From assembly GCF_000226095.1 (NCBI RefSeq), contig NC_016476.1, positions 1,860,001-1,924,000 on the forward strand: 64,000 bases of DNA, read 5' to 3'. Every line of letters starts with the position of its first letter. The first letter of the stretch is position 1. Below the pieces are notes generated by a model. It was not told the DNA's origin and did no database searches. It saw nothing but the letters and a program-made list of their open reading frames with translations. Origin of the DNA: Thermothelomyces thermophilus ATCC 42464 (lineage: Eukaryota; Ascomycota; Sordariomycetes; Sordariales; Chaetomiaceae). Positions 9,836 through 22,956 of the stretch are shown here, piece after piece. The position numbers were made by a program, and so were the translations under genes.

Positions 9836-12397
9836 TCACCAGTCCTCCCACCCCCTAGTAACCTGCCCCCCAGCACACATCATCCCAAAGCTGTTCATAC
9901 TCGCCAGTATGAAACAGTGCAACAGCAACAAGACCAAACTCCTCTGCCAACCGCCGTCTAACCATCGGGCCCCGCCGGGACCCTCAGCTCTTCTCCCTCC
10001 ATCCTGACTCTGCTCCAGCAGCCCTACTCCCTCCTCCCCTGCTCTCTCCCGGGGCACAGCCCCATCCCATGATCCCAACCTCGCCCTCTCACTCGTCCCC
10101 TCGACGCCCGTCTCGCTCCCAGTAGTACCGGTGCCTTCTTCATCCCTAAGCCCGAAATGCAGATCCCCGGCCGCCAACCCCACCACGACAGCCGTGACGG
10201 CCCATCCGGCACTGTACGGCCAGCACACCCATGACAGCGACAGCACCTTGGCTGCGAACAGCGCCAGCCGCAATAGCATTGCGTTGGAACTCACCCAGCG
10301 CGCGGCCCGGTACCACGCCAACAGGGCCGTGAGCCTCGCCCGCTGCAGTCGGGTCGTAGGCGGGGGCATGAGCAGCGGGGTGGTAATGGTGGCCGGCTGA
10401 GGGCTAGCGGGAGCGGGGTTGGGGTTGCTGCTGCGATGGGGCGAGGGGGGATGGGGATGATGCGGGGTGTGGGTGCGGCTGTCGTTGCTCTGAGAGCGGC
10501 TACGGTTGCCCCGGGAGAGAGTCATGGCGTGGGACGCTGCGTGGCGAGCGTCCCCCGCCGATGATGTTGTTGGTTGTTGGTTGATGCGCCTGGAGAGGAG
10601 GTTGCTGGTGGGTGGCTTTGTGAAGGCATCGGAAACGGGGCGCTGCGAAGGTTCCGGGGAGTCTTCGTTTGCGGCGTTGTTGACGCGTGCGTGCTTTGTG
10701 GGATCTGGCGATTTGTCTGGGTTAGCGTGCTGCCATAACGGTTGATTCTCATCAGGAGTTTAACTAACCTGCAACTGGCGTGCTGGACTGCAAAGGAGAG
10801 TCCAGGTCTTGGATCCTTTGCCCGCCTAGGCCGAGAAATGGGTTGGTGTTTCTAGAGCCCCTCATCATACCCTCAAAGTTGGCCTCGCCCCCCATCGCAC
10901 TCAAAACCTCACTCGCGGTTGGCCGGTCTGCGGGATTGACTGCGAGAAGCCGCGTGAGCAGCTGGTACAACTTCGAAGGCAGGTCTGGTCGTTCTTTTCT
11001 CTCGGCCTGGAACCCTTTCCAGTCGGAGATCTCGGCGCGTAGCTGATCAGCGTCCTCCAGCTCCTCGTTGACGATGTTGGCGTGGACGTACGGTAGGCGC
11101 CCGAAACACATAAAATACAGGATCATGCCGAGGGAGAAGATGTCTGACTTGGTGGTGAAGTTGCCGTACCGGCCGCTTGCGTCTTTTTTCAAGACTTCCG
11201 GGGCACAGTATGAGATGGTACCGGTCGACCCCGTCGACTTACGGACAGCGTGTTCTGGTTGAACTTCGCCAAAGTCGCTGATCAGGCACTTCAGATGGTT
11301 ACCATCGCGATGAAGGAGACAGTTGCTCGGCTTGAGGTCTCTATGGATGTAGTTCGACGAATGCAGATAGGATAGGCCCGAGGTGATATCTTTGAAGAGC
11401 GAGTAGATCTCCTCCGGAGGGAGCCGCCTCTGGACTTGGGGGCGCTCAGCCCGGCCTCTGGACCTGCGTCGCATTTGGGCCTTTAGTTCCTCCTTGGTGG
11501 CCTCTTTTGGCTTCTCGCCGATGATGTACTGTAATAGATCGCCTCCATTGCAGTACTGCTGGAGAATGAAAGCACACGCGACGCTCGGGCCAAACCTCGT
11601 GAGTTGGACGTCTTCAAGCCAGACGTGGCGGTATGAGACTAGATTGGGGTGCGCCAGGTTGGCAAGCAGCTCAACCTCAACAAGCACTTTCTCCAACCAG
11701 GCATGATTGTCACCAACGGGAACGCGCTTGCAGGCAAAGTGACCGAGGTTACACCCGTCGATCTCGTGTCGGACCAGAAGCACGACGCCTTTCCCTCCCC
11801 TGCCAAGCTCTCTCTCTTCGATGAAAAAGGTGTCAAAGTAGTTTGGGCTGAAGGCTTCTCGCTTTATGCGGCCACCGCTCTGCGGGGCGGGCGAGCTGCT
11901 CAGGAATTCGGCGTGGGATTCGCCTTCGTCATGAACGGCAGCGGGAAGAGGTACCACCAGTCGGCGGATCGGACTCGGCGGCGAGTGGGATGTCGAGGCG
12001 CTCCTTAGGCTGTGGCTAGCGCGCAGCATGCGAAAATAGTTAGGGTCGACATAACTATCGCCATGCTGGTTGCTTTCATAGTGTCTATCGGGCGAGGCCG
12101 AGCGCAAAGGCCGGTGACAGGTGGGACATTCGTGCAGCTGCAGACCCCTGATCTCGAGCCGTTGGGATGACGGGTCGCGGACGACAATCGCGTTGTGATG
12201 GCGGCTGAAACAGGGGATGTGTTAGTGAGGACACAGTTGAATACCTTCCCTTCATGTAAAGGTGCAATTCCGAGAGAGTATCCGAAATGCTCAGTGGGTG
12301 GCGGGGTGCTGATGATGCTTGGGGATGTTGACGGAAATGACGTTACATACAGCACAATCTCGCGCCCCTCGCGTGGGTGGTATGGAATGAGCGACAT
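9836..12397 (-). CDS. iks1: IKS1-type serine/threonine protein kinase with C-terminal membrane segments
   Basis: Predicted Ser/Thr kinase of the fungal Iks1 family. Minus-strand exons are 12397-12351, 12204-10769 and 10716-9836; introns are 146 and 52 nt (GT-AG). The product is 787 aa, and joining exons 1 and 2 reads EIVLRHHNAIVV. A CPTCHRP motif near residue 42 looks like half of a metal knuckle. The kinase domain spans about residues 145-455: Gly loop GRGGKG (about 150-155), Lys in ACKRV (about 175), HRDLKPSN (about 303-310), DFG (about 326-328) and APE (about 350-352), all intact. A basic insert (about 250-275) lies between lobes. After a low-complexity Ser/Pro/Thr linker there are hydrophobic segments at about 640-679 and 753-772, so the C-terminus is probably membrane-anchored. 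The family's role is poorly known; the name comes from yeast IRA1 genetics. Confidence 0.88.
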
Positions 12398-13793
12398 GAC
12401 TGGCTAAGTGCCTTCAAGTTGCGCTCACCATATTGGAGCTGCTCATGCTGATACTCGGCTGCGTCGCTGTCGCCTGTTACTGCCCGAGTTGATGATGCTT
12501 GTTGTGGTGTTTTATTGTTTGTTAGTATTCTGTAGTGTAGCCCTGTGGCTTTGGGGCAGGGTTCAGGCGGGCGATTGCCAAGTGTAATCCGTAGTGTACA
12601 GTACTACGGATACAAGCTGACGGAAACAGCTTCTGAGTTGGCGGCTGACCCGCTGACGTGCACAGACTCTATGGCGGGGTCTTGGCAGAGGTAGTTCCAG
12701 GTTTTGGTTAAGAGTAACTAATGACAGATGTTAACGCTGTGGAACGCGGCACATTAGGTAGGGCCGCCTGAGGCCAAATCATAAGGTATTTCGACGAACG
12801 GAGTCAGGTCCTTTGTGATATAGGGTGGCAAACGTTCCACCTCACCCACACTTGGTTGACGGACATTGGAAGACGTAGGAGCTTCCTCTAACTAACCACT
12901 TATGTTATGCAACCTCACCAGGTGAATTGGCCAATGCCAGAGCCCGATGCCTCCTGTTGGTGCCCCTCTACATACCATTGGATACTGCTAGGAACAAGCT
13001 TTGGGCTGCGCACAACCCTCACTCGAACAATGTTGGTAAGTCACCTCATGTAATAAAAAGACGAGATGAACAAAGATTTACATGCAGAATTATTGAGAGG
13101 GATACCGATTCCCAGATAGGCCCAGCGCCAACAGCCAAATTGCTAGCAGGTGGGGAGAAGTATAAGTCAGGCTGTATTACGTCCTCCGACTTTAACCGGC
13201 CAGTATGCATCGCAGGGTATCATCAGCTCTAAGCGCGCCGCTCCGGAGAAAGGGCTGCCCCAGAGACCGGGGTTGGTAAGTCTGGAACCGGGATAATAAA
13301 TGGGATGTTGAGGTGGCCTGAGAGACAACCGGGTAGCACTGCTAGGATGTATGTATTGTGCATGCATACGCCTCGAGAAGACTCCACAAAGTATTAGGAG
13401 ACGGATGTGGCGAGGCGCAGCCCTAGTACCGCGAACCAACAGCCATGTGACGTGTAGCCCATCAATGTTTGTTGCACCTGTTGACCTGTTCTGATTCGCT
13501 CCCATATTCCTACTTCCTGTATCTCAGCGTTCTCTCCGCCGGTGAGGGCATATTTCCATGCAACTTGGCAACCACAATGATTCTTTGGGTGATAGACGAT
13601 ATTATGCATAGATACATAGATTGGCTTTCATTAGACCCGTAGGCGAGGTAAACAGAGGGTATCCTGCAGGGTATCCAGCACTTGGCCACCTGAAGGTTTT
13701 ATTTATATAACAGTTGCTGATTCCAGCTTCTGTACTGACTAGTCGAGCGATGCTAGCTGTTGTGTTCCGCGCCCATCTGGAGTTATATATACC
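12398..13793. other. Intergenic region with a short inverted repeat
   Basis: Contains the divergent promoters of IKS1 and the small gene at 13794. A perfect inverted repeat with 9-nt arms (ATCCGTAGT at 12587-12595 and ACTACGGAT at 12603-12611) surrounds a 7-nt loop. No gene is supported. Confidence 0.5.
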
Positions 13794-14130
13794 ATGAAAG
13801 TCCTTTGTCTCCTTCTGACCCTCCCAGCCGGCATCCTCTGGGGAGCCCTCGCCCAGGAGCAGTGTCCTGGGAGCTGGTATCTCCAAGGGGACGATTGCAT
13901 TTGCATACGTAGCACCGATGGTTTCTTGCTCAAAGCCCAGACACTGCAATGTTGCATGGCGTTGGGTTACAAGACATACGACAATATGAGAACTTCATCA
14001 CCCGATCATCGTAGCGATTCTCTAACCTGGGTGTTTTCAGATCTGTGCCGTGGACCACAACAAACGACAGACTTTCAAAGATTGCTGCAAAGGCCTCAAA
14101 CAGGAAAGCGTCATCGGTCACTGCCGCTGA
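13794..14130 (+). CDS. Putative small secreted cysteine-rich protein (gene model uncertain)
   Basis: An ATG at 13794 opens a protein with a clear signal peptide (about residues 1-20, ending ALA-Q) and a compact Cys pattern: one Cys, then CIC, then CC. A convincing 3' splice site follows (CTAAC branch at 14022-14026, TTTTCAG ending at 14040). The DNA after it, read from 14041, gives 29 codons ending at 14130 with another Cys set (C, CC, C), just the continuation expected for a disulfide-rich effector-like or antimicrobial-like protein. However, every GT donor I can find in exon 1 leaves a phase that does not enter this frame; the phase-1 donors (13951, 13966) lead into a different, less convincing frame. 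Either a non-canonical donor is used, or the gene carries a frame change. No family recognised. Confidence 0.45.
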
Positions 14131-14728
14131 GCAGAGGAGTCACTGGATAATGGCATGTACCAAATTGCCGTCCTATATGGAGAGACAAGATCAGAATGAC
14201 AAGGTTATTTTTGAGAGGGAGTGGGCTAAATTGAAGTGGTCTTTGTTGCAGTGGCCTCTCGAGACTCAAAAAGTGTCAGAACCCAAAACGGAGAACCGGC
14301 TCCCGTTAGGGAACCATGATCAGGATAGTAGGTTATAAGGGCGCTCAAGCCGGCCCACAAAAAGGAATCCAGCAGCAGCCTAGTGCAAGAGCCAGTGTTT
14401 TTCGGAAGAGGGAAAGATGGGGATGAAAAGGCGGTTTGCACGAGCAGTGCTCCACATTGCCAAGAGACAAAATGGTCTGTGCATGCATGCCCATTTTCTT
14501 AGTTTACTGGCGTCATGAAAGATCGTTCAAATGCGAGAACTGCTTCTACAATTTGCATCGGGCGCATCGTAGGTGAACAAAGCTCCCGCGTGACAGATTA
14601 CGGCAAGTTCATACAGAATATCCCATGTTCTACTTTTTTTCCTAACAGTTCTATTTCTAGTTCGTCGATTGCCGTGGCTTACGCAGCACCTCACCTCTTA
14701 GAAACCGAACCTCTCGAAAAACGATAGC
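14131..14728. other. Intergenic region
   Basis: 3' flank of the small Cys-rich locus and promoter of the gene at 14729. I see nothing else in it. Confidence 0.5.
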
Positions 14729-15385
14729 ATGTCCTGCCTCCGATCAGCCGGCCATTCGTTGGGAAAGGGTGCCCAATGCCTATTGCGGAAGCATTCAGTT
14801 TCTGTATGGACATGTCCAACATCGTCAACTGCGGAAGTTCGAAGGATAGCGAAGATTCGAGCTCTACGGCCAATGAGTCCCGCCAGCCGTTCGTTTAGCA
14901 CACACAGACACCTGAGCGGCAGCGGCCAGACGTCGAGGTTTAAGAGGCCTGAAACGTCCGTGGTGGAAACTCAAGTTGGAATCGCGCGGGAGAAACCTGC
15001 AGTTGAGCCCAGCCTGAGTACAACCACTGTTTCGGAGTCTGTCGTTACCAACAACTCCACGACAAACACTGCCTCTGCGGCTTCTGCTCCCTCAAATCAC
15101 CAAGCACGGCCAAATGCCAACTCCAAAGCGCAAATGCCACCGCGAAGACCCATAGATACATCGAGCAAGGAGTATAAGGAAGCAGCCAGCAGATATGTCC
15201 GATTCGTTGTTGGGTTGCCGGTCCTGCTCGTCACTTCGTATTATCTTTATCAGAGACGTGAGTACTTGTGCCGACATGAACCGCAGCCACGTACTGACAA
15301 GTAATGTGCAGTCGAACCCCAAGTCAAACTACGAGTCGTAGAATCCGCCTCCTCATCGTCTCAGGCGTCGAACTCTGGGAATTAG
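14729..15385 (+). CDS. Probable mitochondrial single-span membrane protein, 200 aa
   Basis: Exons 14729-15257 and 15312-15385 (54-nt intron with a GTGAGT donor and CAG acceptor) encode 200 aa. The first about 70 residues are rich in Arg, Ser and Ala and almost lack acidic residues, like a mitochondrial presequence. A Thr/Ser/Asn-rich linker follows. The conserved part is near the C-terminus: SKEYKEAASRYVRFVVG leading into one hydrophobic span (PVLLVTSYYLYQRL, about residues 164-177), then a short polar tail ending in SNSGN. The layout (presequence, linker, one transmembrane helix) resembles small inner-membrane proteins found widely in Pezizomycotina, but I cannot name the family. Splicing replaces the unspliced tail by LEPQVKLRVVES, which improves the model. 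Confidence 0.7.
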
Positions 15386-17515
15386 CGGTGCATCGCCATT
15401 CGGCATAGTGTTTCCCCGAGTTTGAGGACCATCTCGAGGCCCACAGCCCCCTAAAGTCTGCTGCTCGGGCATTCATCTCAACAAGAGTGCTTCATGGCGG
15501 CGACGACTGCTTGCAGTTCAAACAGTGGTCGTATGCTGCCGACTACGTTCACCAGGAAAGGAAGGCCCGTTGAGCTTGCTATCGCCGGAGGATCGCGGTG
15601 ATAATTCGCAAAATACTCGCCATTCGCTAACTGCCGTGTCCCACACATGCTGATGCAAACGTAATGTAAGCCACGCGACTGCCGGCACCCCGGCCTCCTG
15701 CCCACCACTGCCGCTACGCTACCAGCTGATGATGCGGAAGCGTCAAGTTCAGGGAGCGGGTTGCTGTTGTGCCTCCCTTGCTGTCGGTCACACAACTGGC
15801 TGCCGACACCAGCCCCGATGAGGGAGCACTTGCCAAGCATTGGCCTTTGGAAGGCTTGAGTTGGGTACCCCAACCCTGCACAGCATTGCAGAGTTTCAGC
15901 GACTTCAGAAACCAGCATTCGTCTTGGTGGTCCATGCGGGGGAGGCGTCGCAATATTCTACGGTGATCTTGAGGCATGATCACATCTCCCTGCGTTCAAC
16001 TGGGAAAGCGGTTCGCTTCTCCCTTCAGCATGGGGCTCTCTTTTTCCTTCAAGCAATCCCTAGGAACATCCTTTCCACACTCAACCAAGCCGCAGGACCT
16101 ACCGATTCACAGATGTGCACGGCGACATATGCCGATGTGTTCACTGTGTAGCTGATCAGCCGAAACCGACCATTGGGAGTTCGCTCCTTGGCAGGTTTGC
16201 CGTCGAAGGCCCAGATGATCACAGGGGATACGCTAGGCCCACTTCCCCAGCCTTTCCCTTGGCGCTAGTCATGGGGCTGGAACACGGTGCCAGTTGCTGG
16301 GAAAACTAGATGACCCGCTCTCCGCTTCGTTTTGCTAAGGCATTACATACGCACACACACTTCGCTGCTCAGCCGAGTTGCCGCCGAGGCCCGGACTGTC
16401 GTAACGGTCCAGCAACCCACCATTACGACAGAACCATGCAGACATGTTCGCCATCTTCGAGAACATCAGAGACCGTGGTGCCCGGGAGCAACCACTTTCT
16501 TAGCGCAGCCTACAATTTCTCTCCGACTATACGATATGCAAATGACTTGGAAAATGAAGCTGGGTTGAAAGCATTCCCTGCATTGGATCTGAAAAAGCCA
16601 ACTTGCTGCGTACGCTCCAGTACACATACGTCCCACAACTCCACATCTCGTCTCCAAGGTCTTCGAAGCCCCGTCGCATCTCCGCATCCTGGATCTGGTG
16701 GGGTTCGCGTGGCCGTTCGTTGTTCCCGGCTTCAGGCTGGACTAGGATCAGTGCGGGGCATCAGGGGCCAGCGTTGGGTCCTTGTCGACCCTTCTGACCC
16801 CTGCCATTGGCGAATCGGCTTGCGACCTCGGGCCGGGTCGCGCAGTTGAACAAAGGAATGGAATTGCCGCCCTTTGGCTATGCCCGAACCGCCGAAAGAC
16901 CCTCAAAGCCGTGGACGCTATCCGCCACGAGGCAGCCATGGCCTAGGAGCTATCGAGTCTAGCGCGGGAGGAAACTCCCACCAGTCACCTGCAATCCTGG
17001 GCCATGTGGAATGTAGTGGATTCCGTTGACGCCCCCAAAGTCCGGGGTTTTCTCCCCTTGGCAGGCGTTTGACCAGCCCCGTGTGGACTCGACGATGCGT
17101 CTAGTGTACGGATTACTTATTGGGAATGTCCGGTTTGCCAGCTGGTCCCAACAAGAGTTGCCCCGGCGCCCTGTCTGAGCAAGGCCGTCCCCAGTAACGT
17201 TAGCAGTGAACGGCTGCGGGGTGCTTGCAAGCTGCCCTTGCTAGAACCTGACAAGTTTCCATCTCTCGGCACGGCTGTTGACCACGGCGCCCGGGGGAGA
17301 CCACATTTAACAAACACGGGTCCGCCGGCGTGTACCCGCCAGTCTGGATCCCGCCGTCGCTTTCTCTTTGAGGCTCTTCTCTCTTCCCATCTTCCGCTGC
17401 TCGTCCTGCTGCCCTGACTCGTGAGAGCGTATCACAGTGAAAGCTTAAACGGGGACATTCTGCAGACCACAGCATTTGCAGTCTACACTCGTCTAATTGA
17501 CAATCGCTTGGAATC
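15386..17515. other. 2.1-kb region without a supported gene
   Basis: GC content is moderate. Short open frames on both strands show no signal peptide, domain or workable splice pattern that I recognise. The last about 500 bp is likely the promoter and leader of the transcription factor gene at 17516. A CACACACAC run lies at 16351-16360. Confidence 0.45.
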
Positions 17516-20500
17516 ATGACGGCAGCTACAATTGCGGGCGGGAAGCGGAGGTCGCGCTCTGAGGGGGAGAGTGACAGGGCCAGCTCGGAGCACGTAACAA
17601 GTCCTGCTCCATCATCACGCTCGTCCACAAAACCACACATCCGTCATCGTGCCTCGATCGCGTGCGCATCTTGTCGCGAAAGGAGGATACGGTGCGTTGT
17701 AAGCGAAGGGGAGACAGAATGCACTCAGTGCAAAAGGACAGGATCTACATGCATCATCAAGGATGACGATGAGCGGAGGCGGTAGGTGACTGCCCCCTGG
17801 CTCGGGCGCAACCAGTCATTCTAATGCGCAAAAGTCCCATATCCAAGGCATACATGTCCTCCTTGTCGAACAGGATAAGCCTGCTTGAGGCAATGCTTAA
17901 GGAACGTGGCGTCATCCCTCCTCCCGCCGTACACCCGCCCAAGACGAGACAAGAAGCACAGGCAAGGCAGCAGCAAGAGCAACGCCAGGGTCAAACCAAC
18001 GGTGAACGATCGAAGAGCTCAGAAGCAGGGAAGACTGCGCCACCACCCCTGAACCAACCTCCAACTCCTCCCGGATCAGGGGACGAGGACGTCATTCTGG
18101 CTGAGACACCGCAACCCAAAACCTTTCCCTCGGGGGGTCACGCGAGCCACTCCCGCATGATCGATCCTCGGTTGCTGCAGGAGCCTGAGTCGAAGAAGGA
18201 GAGCGGAACGAGACATCTCCTCCGCACGAGGGGGAGCTACGTCTTGGACCAGTCTGTTGGAAGGACGAGGTTCTTCGGCCCCACAGCGAACAGCCATGTA
18301 TATGCGAAACAAACGAGCAGCCTTATTCCGTTAGAGCGGTCCGATCACCTCGGCAGGGCCGAGCAGCTCATCCTAGGGCTGAGGTCAGCCACCTACGACT
18401 ACCTAATGAGGTGTTTTTGGGAGTACTACAACTCCTGGCAACGAGTTGTTGACGAATCCGCTTTTGAGACCGGTCGGACGACCGGGGATTCGAGGTTCTA
18501 CTCCCTGTTTCTTCACCTCGCCATGCTTGCTGTCGGCTTTCGCTTCGCCGACTGGGACCGAGAAGACGTCAAGATGATTATGGTGGGAAACCGGGAAAGC
18601 ACAATTCACCGCGAAGCCAAGGCCATGCTGGGAGCCGAGCTCGAGAGGCCCGGCGGAGTCCCAAGTGTCCAGGCGCTTCTGCTTCTGGCTGATCTGGAGT
18701 GTGGCGTCGGCCGGGACGCCACCGGGTGGATGTACTCTGGTAAGTCGCGATCTGATTCGGGAGACTCGCTACGGATGCTGACAAGGTTGAAGGCATGGCG
18801 AACCGCCTCGCTTTCGATATCGGACTCCACGTCAATACAACCGCAGCGGGTATGTCGGAACTTGAAAGACAGACACGTCGGCAGGTTATGACGTCCTGCG
18901 TCATGTTTGATCGGAAGTGGGCGCTGCTCCTGGGCCGACCAACCGCCATCAAAACCCAAGATATCGGCGCAGACGTGCTTCCAAGAGCAACCGGGAAGCC
19001 CTTGGTAGACTCGAGCATCGGGTCCGTGGCGAGCCATGCTGCTATCCACCGGCAGATGTTTGAACTGTTGGAGCTGGCTGGCAAAGTCGCAGACTTTCAA
19101 AACTCGACCTACGGCCCTGCCCACCTCTTTCCGGCAAAGACGGTTGAAGATAGGGCATACCTTCACTTTGTCGGGCTGGAGCGCCTGTTCCATAACTGGT
19201 ACCGCAGGCTTCCCGAGAGCTTGGCCTGGAAGCCTGTCAACATCAAGTCTGCACCCATGGGGTTCTTCATGCTTCATCTGCAGTTCCATATGTGCATGAT
19301 TCTTCTGCACAGACCTTGGGCCAAGTATGGCCCGTTATCTCTGGACGGAACGGCGGCCGCTCGCTACCCGAGTCCCGAATCGCCAACTCAGGAGGACGGC
19401 ACGGGACTCCCCTCGTGGATGGCGCCTCTCCCACACCACGACAACAGGGCTTCAATGTCTCGGAGCATGTGCACACAGCATGCAATCCGAATTGCTCGCA
19501 TCTTCTGGCACCAGCGCCAGCGGTTCGATGGCAGGCGGGTCTTGTTGACGTCAGTCCAGTATGCAGGAACAGCAGCGCTCGCACTGATGGCTGCTCTGGC
19601 GCACAAGAGCGCCGAGCTGGATCACCAGAGCAATCTGCGATACCTTCAAGTCCTTTCCACTGCCATCTACGACATGAGCCACCTCTACCAGCCAGCCGCA
19701 AGGATGTATCAACTTCTCAAGACCATGCTCGTTGAGATTCGGTCCGAGATGGTTAAGTCCGGGGGCTTCGACGTCAGCTCATTAGTTGGCCGGTACCAGG
19801 GCAGCAACAACATGGCGTTTGGCAGCAATCAGTGGGCTGGCGGGGCCGAAAACACTCGCTTGCACACAGATCGACTGGAGACCATTCACGAAGACGACCG
19901 CGCGAGTAAACGCCGCCGTCTCTCCAGCCTGTCTTCGGTGGACTTCTCGCGCACCACCCCTTCGTTCCTGACCAACTCCCATCAGGGTTGCCCACCCTCT
20001 CCAGGATCGGCTCAGAGCCATAGCGTCAACTCTGCCGTACTTGACCAGACACCGTCCGAGCCCGGCAATTTTGATCTCGACTTGTTCCATGCATCGTTTG
20101 TGGACTTCATCAATGCCGGTGGCGACAGTTCCAACTCCCAGGAGTGGCCAGCGGCTGATGCTGATTCTTCCGCTCCAGTCCTGGTTCCTAGCATGTCGGG
20201 AGATCTTTTCGCCCTCAGCGGAAGCCTGACCAAGGCGCCCGCACAAATCAAGGAACCTCCCTCTTCCACTCCACCGCCAATCCCAGCGTCAGCCTCCGAC
20301 AAAACGCCTGCTGCGCCCGAGGACGACGACGACACTGCAGTAGACAGGACGATTGAAGAGTGGCTCGCCGAGCCAAGCAAGGCGCTAGCCCCATCCCCGA
20401 CCGACGACACCCCCCGATCCACCACGACCGAAACCCACCGGCAAGCTGGAGAAGCACTTCCCGCCCCAACCGAACCACGCAACAGCCTCTCCCACGCCAC

Positions 20501-20803
20501 CGCAGACGGGACGCCGATTTGCCGGGACCCGTACGTGCTCTCTCTCGAGACGGAGCTCGGGATTGGGTTTGATCTGGGGCCAGACCCCACGACGGCTACA
20601 GGCACGACTCCCACAGCAGCTGGCTCCTCTCTGTCCTCGGGCAACAACGACACCACCGAGGATAGCATCACCGTCGACGCGATGGACTGGCTCAACACCA
20701 CCTCCCCTCCTGCTGCATTTAACGTAACAACGCCGTCCCCTGCGCCTGCCCCCGCCGCTTCTGCCTCTACAGGTCTCACCGCGAGTCTCAATGAGACTAC
20801 GGC

Positions 20804-20850
<47 letters not shown>

Positions 20851-21179
20851 TGGCTGTTGCAAGCACCAACACCGCACCACCCTTGGCGCCCCCGCCCCCA
20901 CCCATGACTCCAGTAACGCTGGACGAGCTGGTGCAGAGTGTCGAGGAGGCGGTGGGATCTGCGCGGGCCAGGGCGAGGGCTCGTGCCGCTGCCGCCGCCG
21001 CTGCCGCCGCCGCCGTGGCTTCGGCTTCCGGTTCCGGTTCTGAAGGTGCCGGGGCCGGTAGCAACATGGGCAATGGTGGGACCTGTGATGGTGCAGTGGC
21101 GGGTGCGGGGTCGCCGACGGCTTCGATACCCGGTTCGGCGGGCGAAAGGAACCGGGAGTTGGACTTTCTGGTTCTTTAA
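17516..21179 (+). CDS. Zn2Cys6 fungal transcription factor, 1185 aa
   Basis: Nuclear DNA-binding regulator. Exons are 17516-17781, 17835-18739 and 18793-21179 (two 53-nt introns), 1185 aa. The binuclear zinc cluster is at residues 50-79 (ACASC, RIRC, CTQC, STC: C-X2-C-X6-C-X8-C-X2-C-X6-C). The first intron lies just behind it, and the linker plus dimerisation helix follow (PISKAYMSSLSNRISLLEAML). The middle region (about residues 190-650) fits the fungal-specific transcription factor domain; GMANRLAFDIGLH at the exon 2/3 junction is its typical motif. The C-terminal about 450 residues are low complexity (Ser/Pro/Thr, a 12-14 Thr run, an Ala run), a plausible activation region. I cannot assign the regulon. 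The nearest enzymes (AA9, GH79) are over 9 kb away, so no cluster role is implied. Confidence 0.88.
20807..20849 (+). repeat. (GAC)n trinucleotide microsatellite inside the transcription factor gene
   Basis: About 14 uninterrupted GAC/ACG units encode a polythreonine run in the C-terminal region of the Zn2Cys6 protein. Its length is a multiple of three, so variation would keep the frame. Confidence 0.9.
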
Positions 21180-22956
21180 AAGCTGTTTGCATTGTCAAAG
21201 TATTTGATGTGCTGTGTTATGCTTGGCCGGATCAGGATGGGGGAGTCTAAGCGGGGATGGAGTTGTAATGTGATATGCCAAGCTATAGATGATCTGGTTT
21301 AGAAGGTTTCAGGAAACGCCTCTTAATGCTCGTAATAAACTTAAAGAACTGAGATGTCTACTAACGGAACTGGGCAGTGTATGTATGTATGCTTGTTCTT
21401 GAAGGAAGTTTGTGTTTGAGGTCTTTTCATGGTAATTAAGACCTGGCTTTTGATTGTTATGACCTCCACCATATTCCTGAGCTGTATACACCGTCCCTGA
21501 TTATATTTACAAACTACGCGACACAATGATAGATAATATGTTTACGTTGTGGTGTTAATCCGTATGCGTTTTGACTCACGTCTACCCAATTCAACATTTG
21601 ACGCCTTTTTGTGAGCGTGAGGAAGGTGCAGGAGGAAGCAGATGGCAGGTACCTCTGCCTCAGACCGCGTAGAAAGTTGCGGTGATAAGTTAGATGGCAG
21701 CTGCACATTCCAAACTATGGCAGCCTCTAAAAGGGTTCTAATTCTATCACAGCATCTCCCCATCGTGGCTGGTATTATTGAATCATCTTACATTAGGTGA
21801 TCAGACTGTTGATGAACCAAATGGAGTAACGATCCTCCTTCACAGCCATCTTGGAACCAACGCATGAGTGGTAGGAATCCTTCCACCACCACGAACAGGT
21901 CCTGCCTTCCTACTTTGCCTCTTTCAATGTGTAATCCTGTATGAACCAAACGCTAGAGTGGCAGCTCACCACGAGCCACTGATAATACTAAATGGAAGAA
22001 TGCCGAGCAGCACCAAGCTCGTAAATTTCATTACGCCCTTAATGATTTAGAAAAATACGGTTATCAGCCCGTTGCAGCCAGGAGTCTCCGAGTTGCTCGG
22101 GTCTTCACCGGCGGTTTGTTACGGCTTGCAAAGGCCGATTCCCCGGTATTTTTGTTCCATTTCCACAACAGTCCACCTCAAGACATGCATACCGGCCCCG
22201 GCGACTGAGTTTTGTTTCCCCAGAGTTGCCAAGGAAACCGGCACGTTTACATCAATAGCAGTTGTCATTCAAGGTGTAACGCTGAAGTAAAGAAGGTACC
22301 ACATCGTTAGCTACAGCCGGACCGAGGAAACCTGCGCTATGGCTAGGACGGAAAGGTGCATCAGTCTACCTGCGACGCATTTCACATCGCCTTCTTCGAG
22401 GTCAAGGGCTTGAGGTTGATCGTGGAATACTACGGCCACTAATTATGACAAGCCCCTCTGGACGGTAACCCACTAAGGTTGGGCATTTGTGGAACGCAGA
22501 CAAGGAGCCTGGATGGAGCTTTCCCAAAGCCATCGCATGCGACCTAACACCAAGCATATGCGATTTTCGTGGCAGCCAACTCTCTTCACATGTATATTCT
22601 TCCACATGCAAACATCCACCGCCAGATCTGAAACTGTTAAGTCACGGTAACGCGTCATCACTGTCATCAGTGTCAACATCAAATACCGAGTCACTTAGGG
22701 GACCCCTTGAGGTCTATAAATACGTGTCTTCCCCCCGCGTCTTCTGCTTCTCTTCCTTTCCCTTTTCCCACCCAAAGTTGGCGTACTGCTCGAGTGATAA
22801 CGACCGCAACACAAGACGCCATCTGCTCGCGCATCGACACCTTGAGACGTTGCTAACTTGCCGCTCGCTAACCGGAATAAAATTCCAGTTCGCTCGCTTT
22901 TGTCACCTTGCTGACTTTAGGTTTTTTTTTCCCTTTTGTCGCTCGCTGACTCCGCC
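21180..22956. other. Intergenic region
   Basis: 3' flank of the transcription factor and promoter area of the locus at 22957. It is moderately AT-rich with many stops. A pyrimidine-rich stretch (22720-22770) and a T-run (22921-22930) precede the next ATG. No gene seen. Confidence 0.5.

Noticed and set aside
13602-13949. Minus-strand frame overlapping the small secreted protein
   Set aside because: Antisense to the signal-peptide exon; no support.
16310-16849. 179-codon plus-strand frame
   Set aside because: No recognisable domain, shuffled composition, and no intron model that improves it.
20012-21073. 353-codon minus-strand frame inside the Zn2Cys6 gene
   Set aside because: Val/Ala runs are antisense translation of the Thr and Ala repeats.
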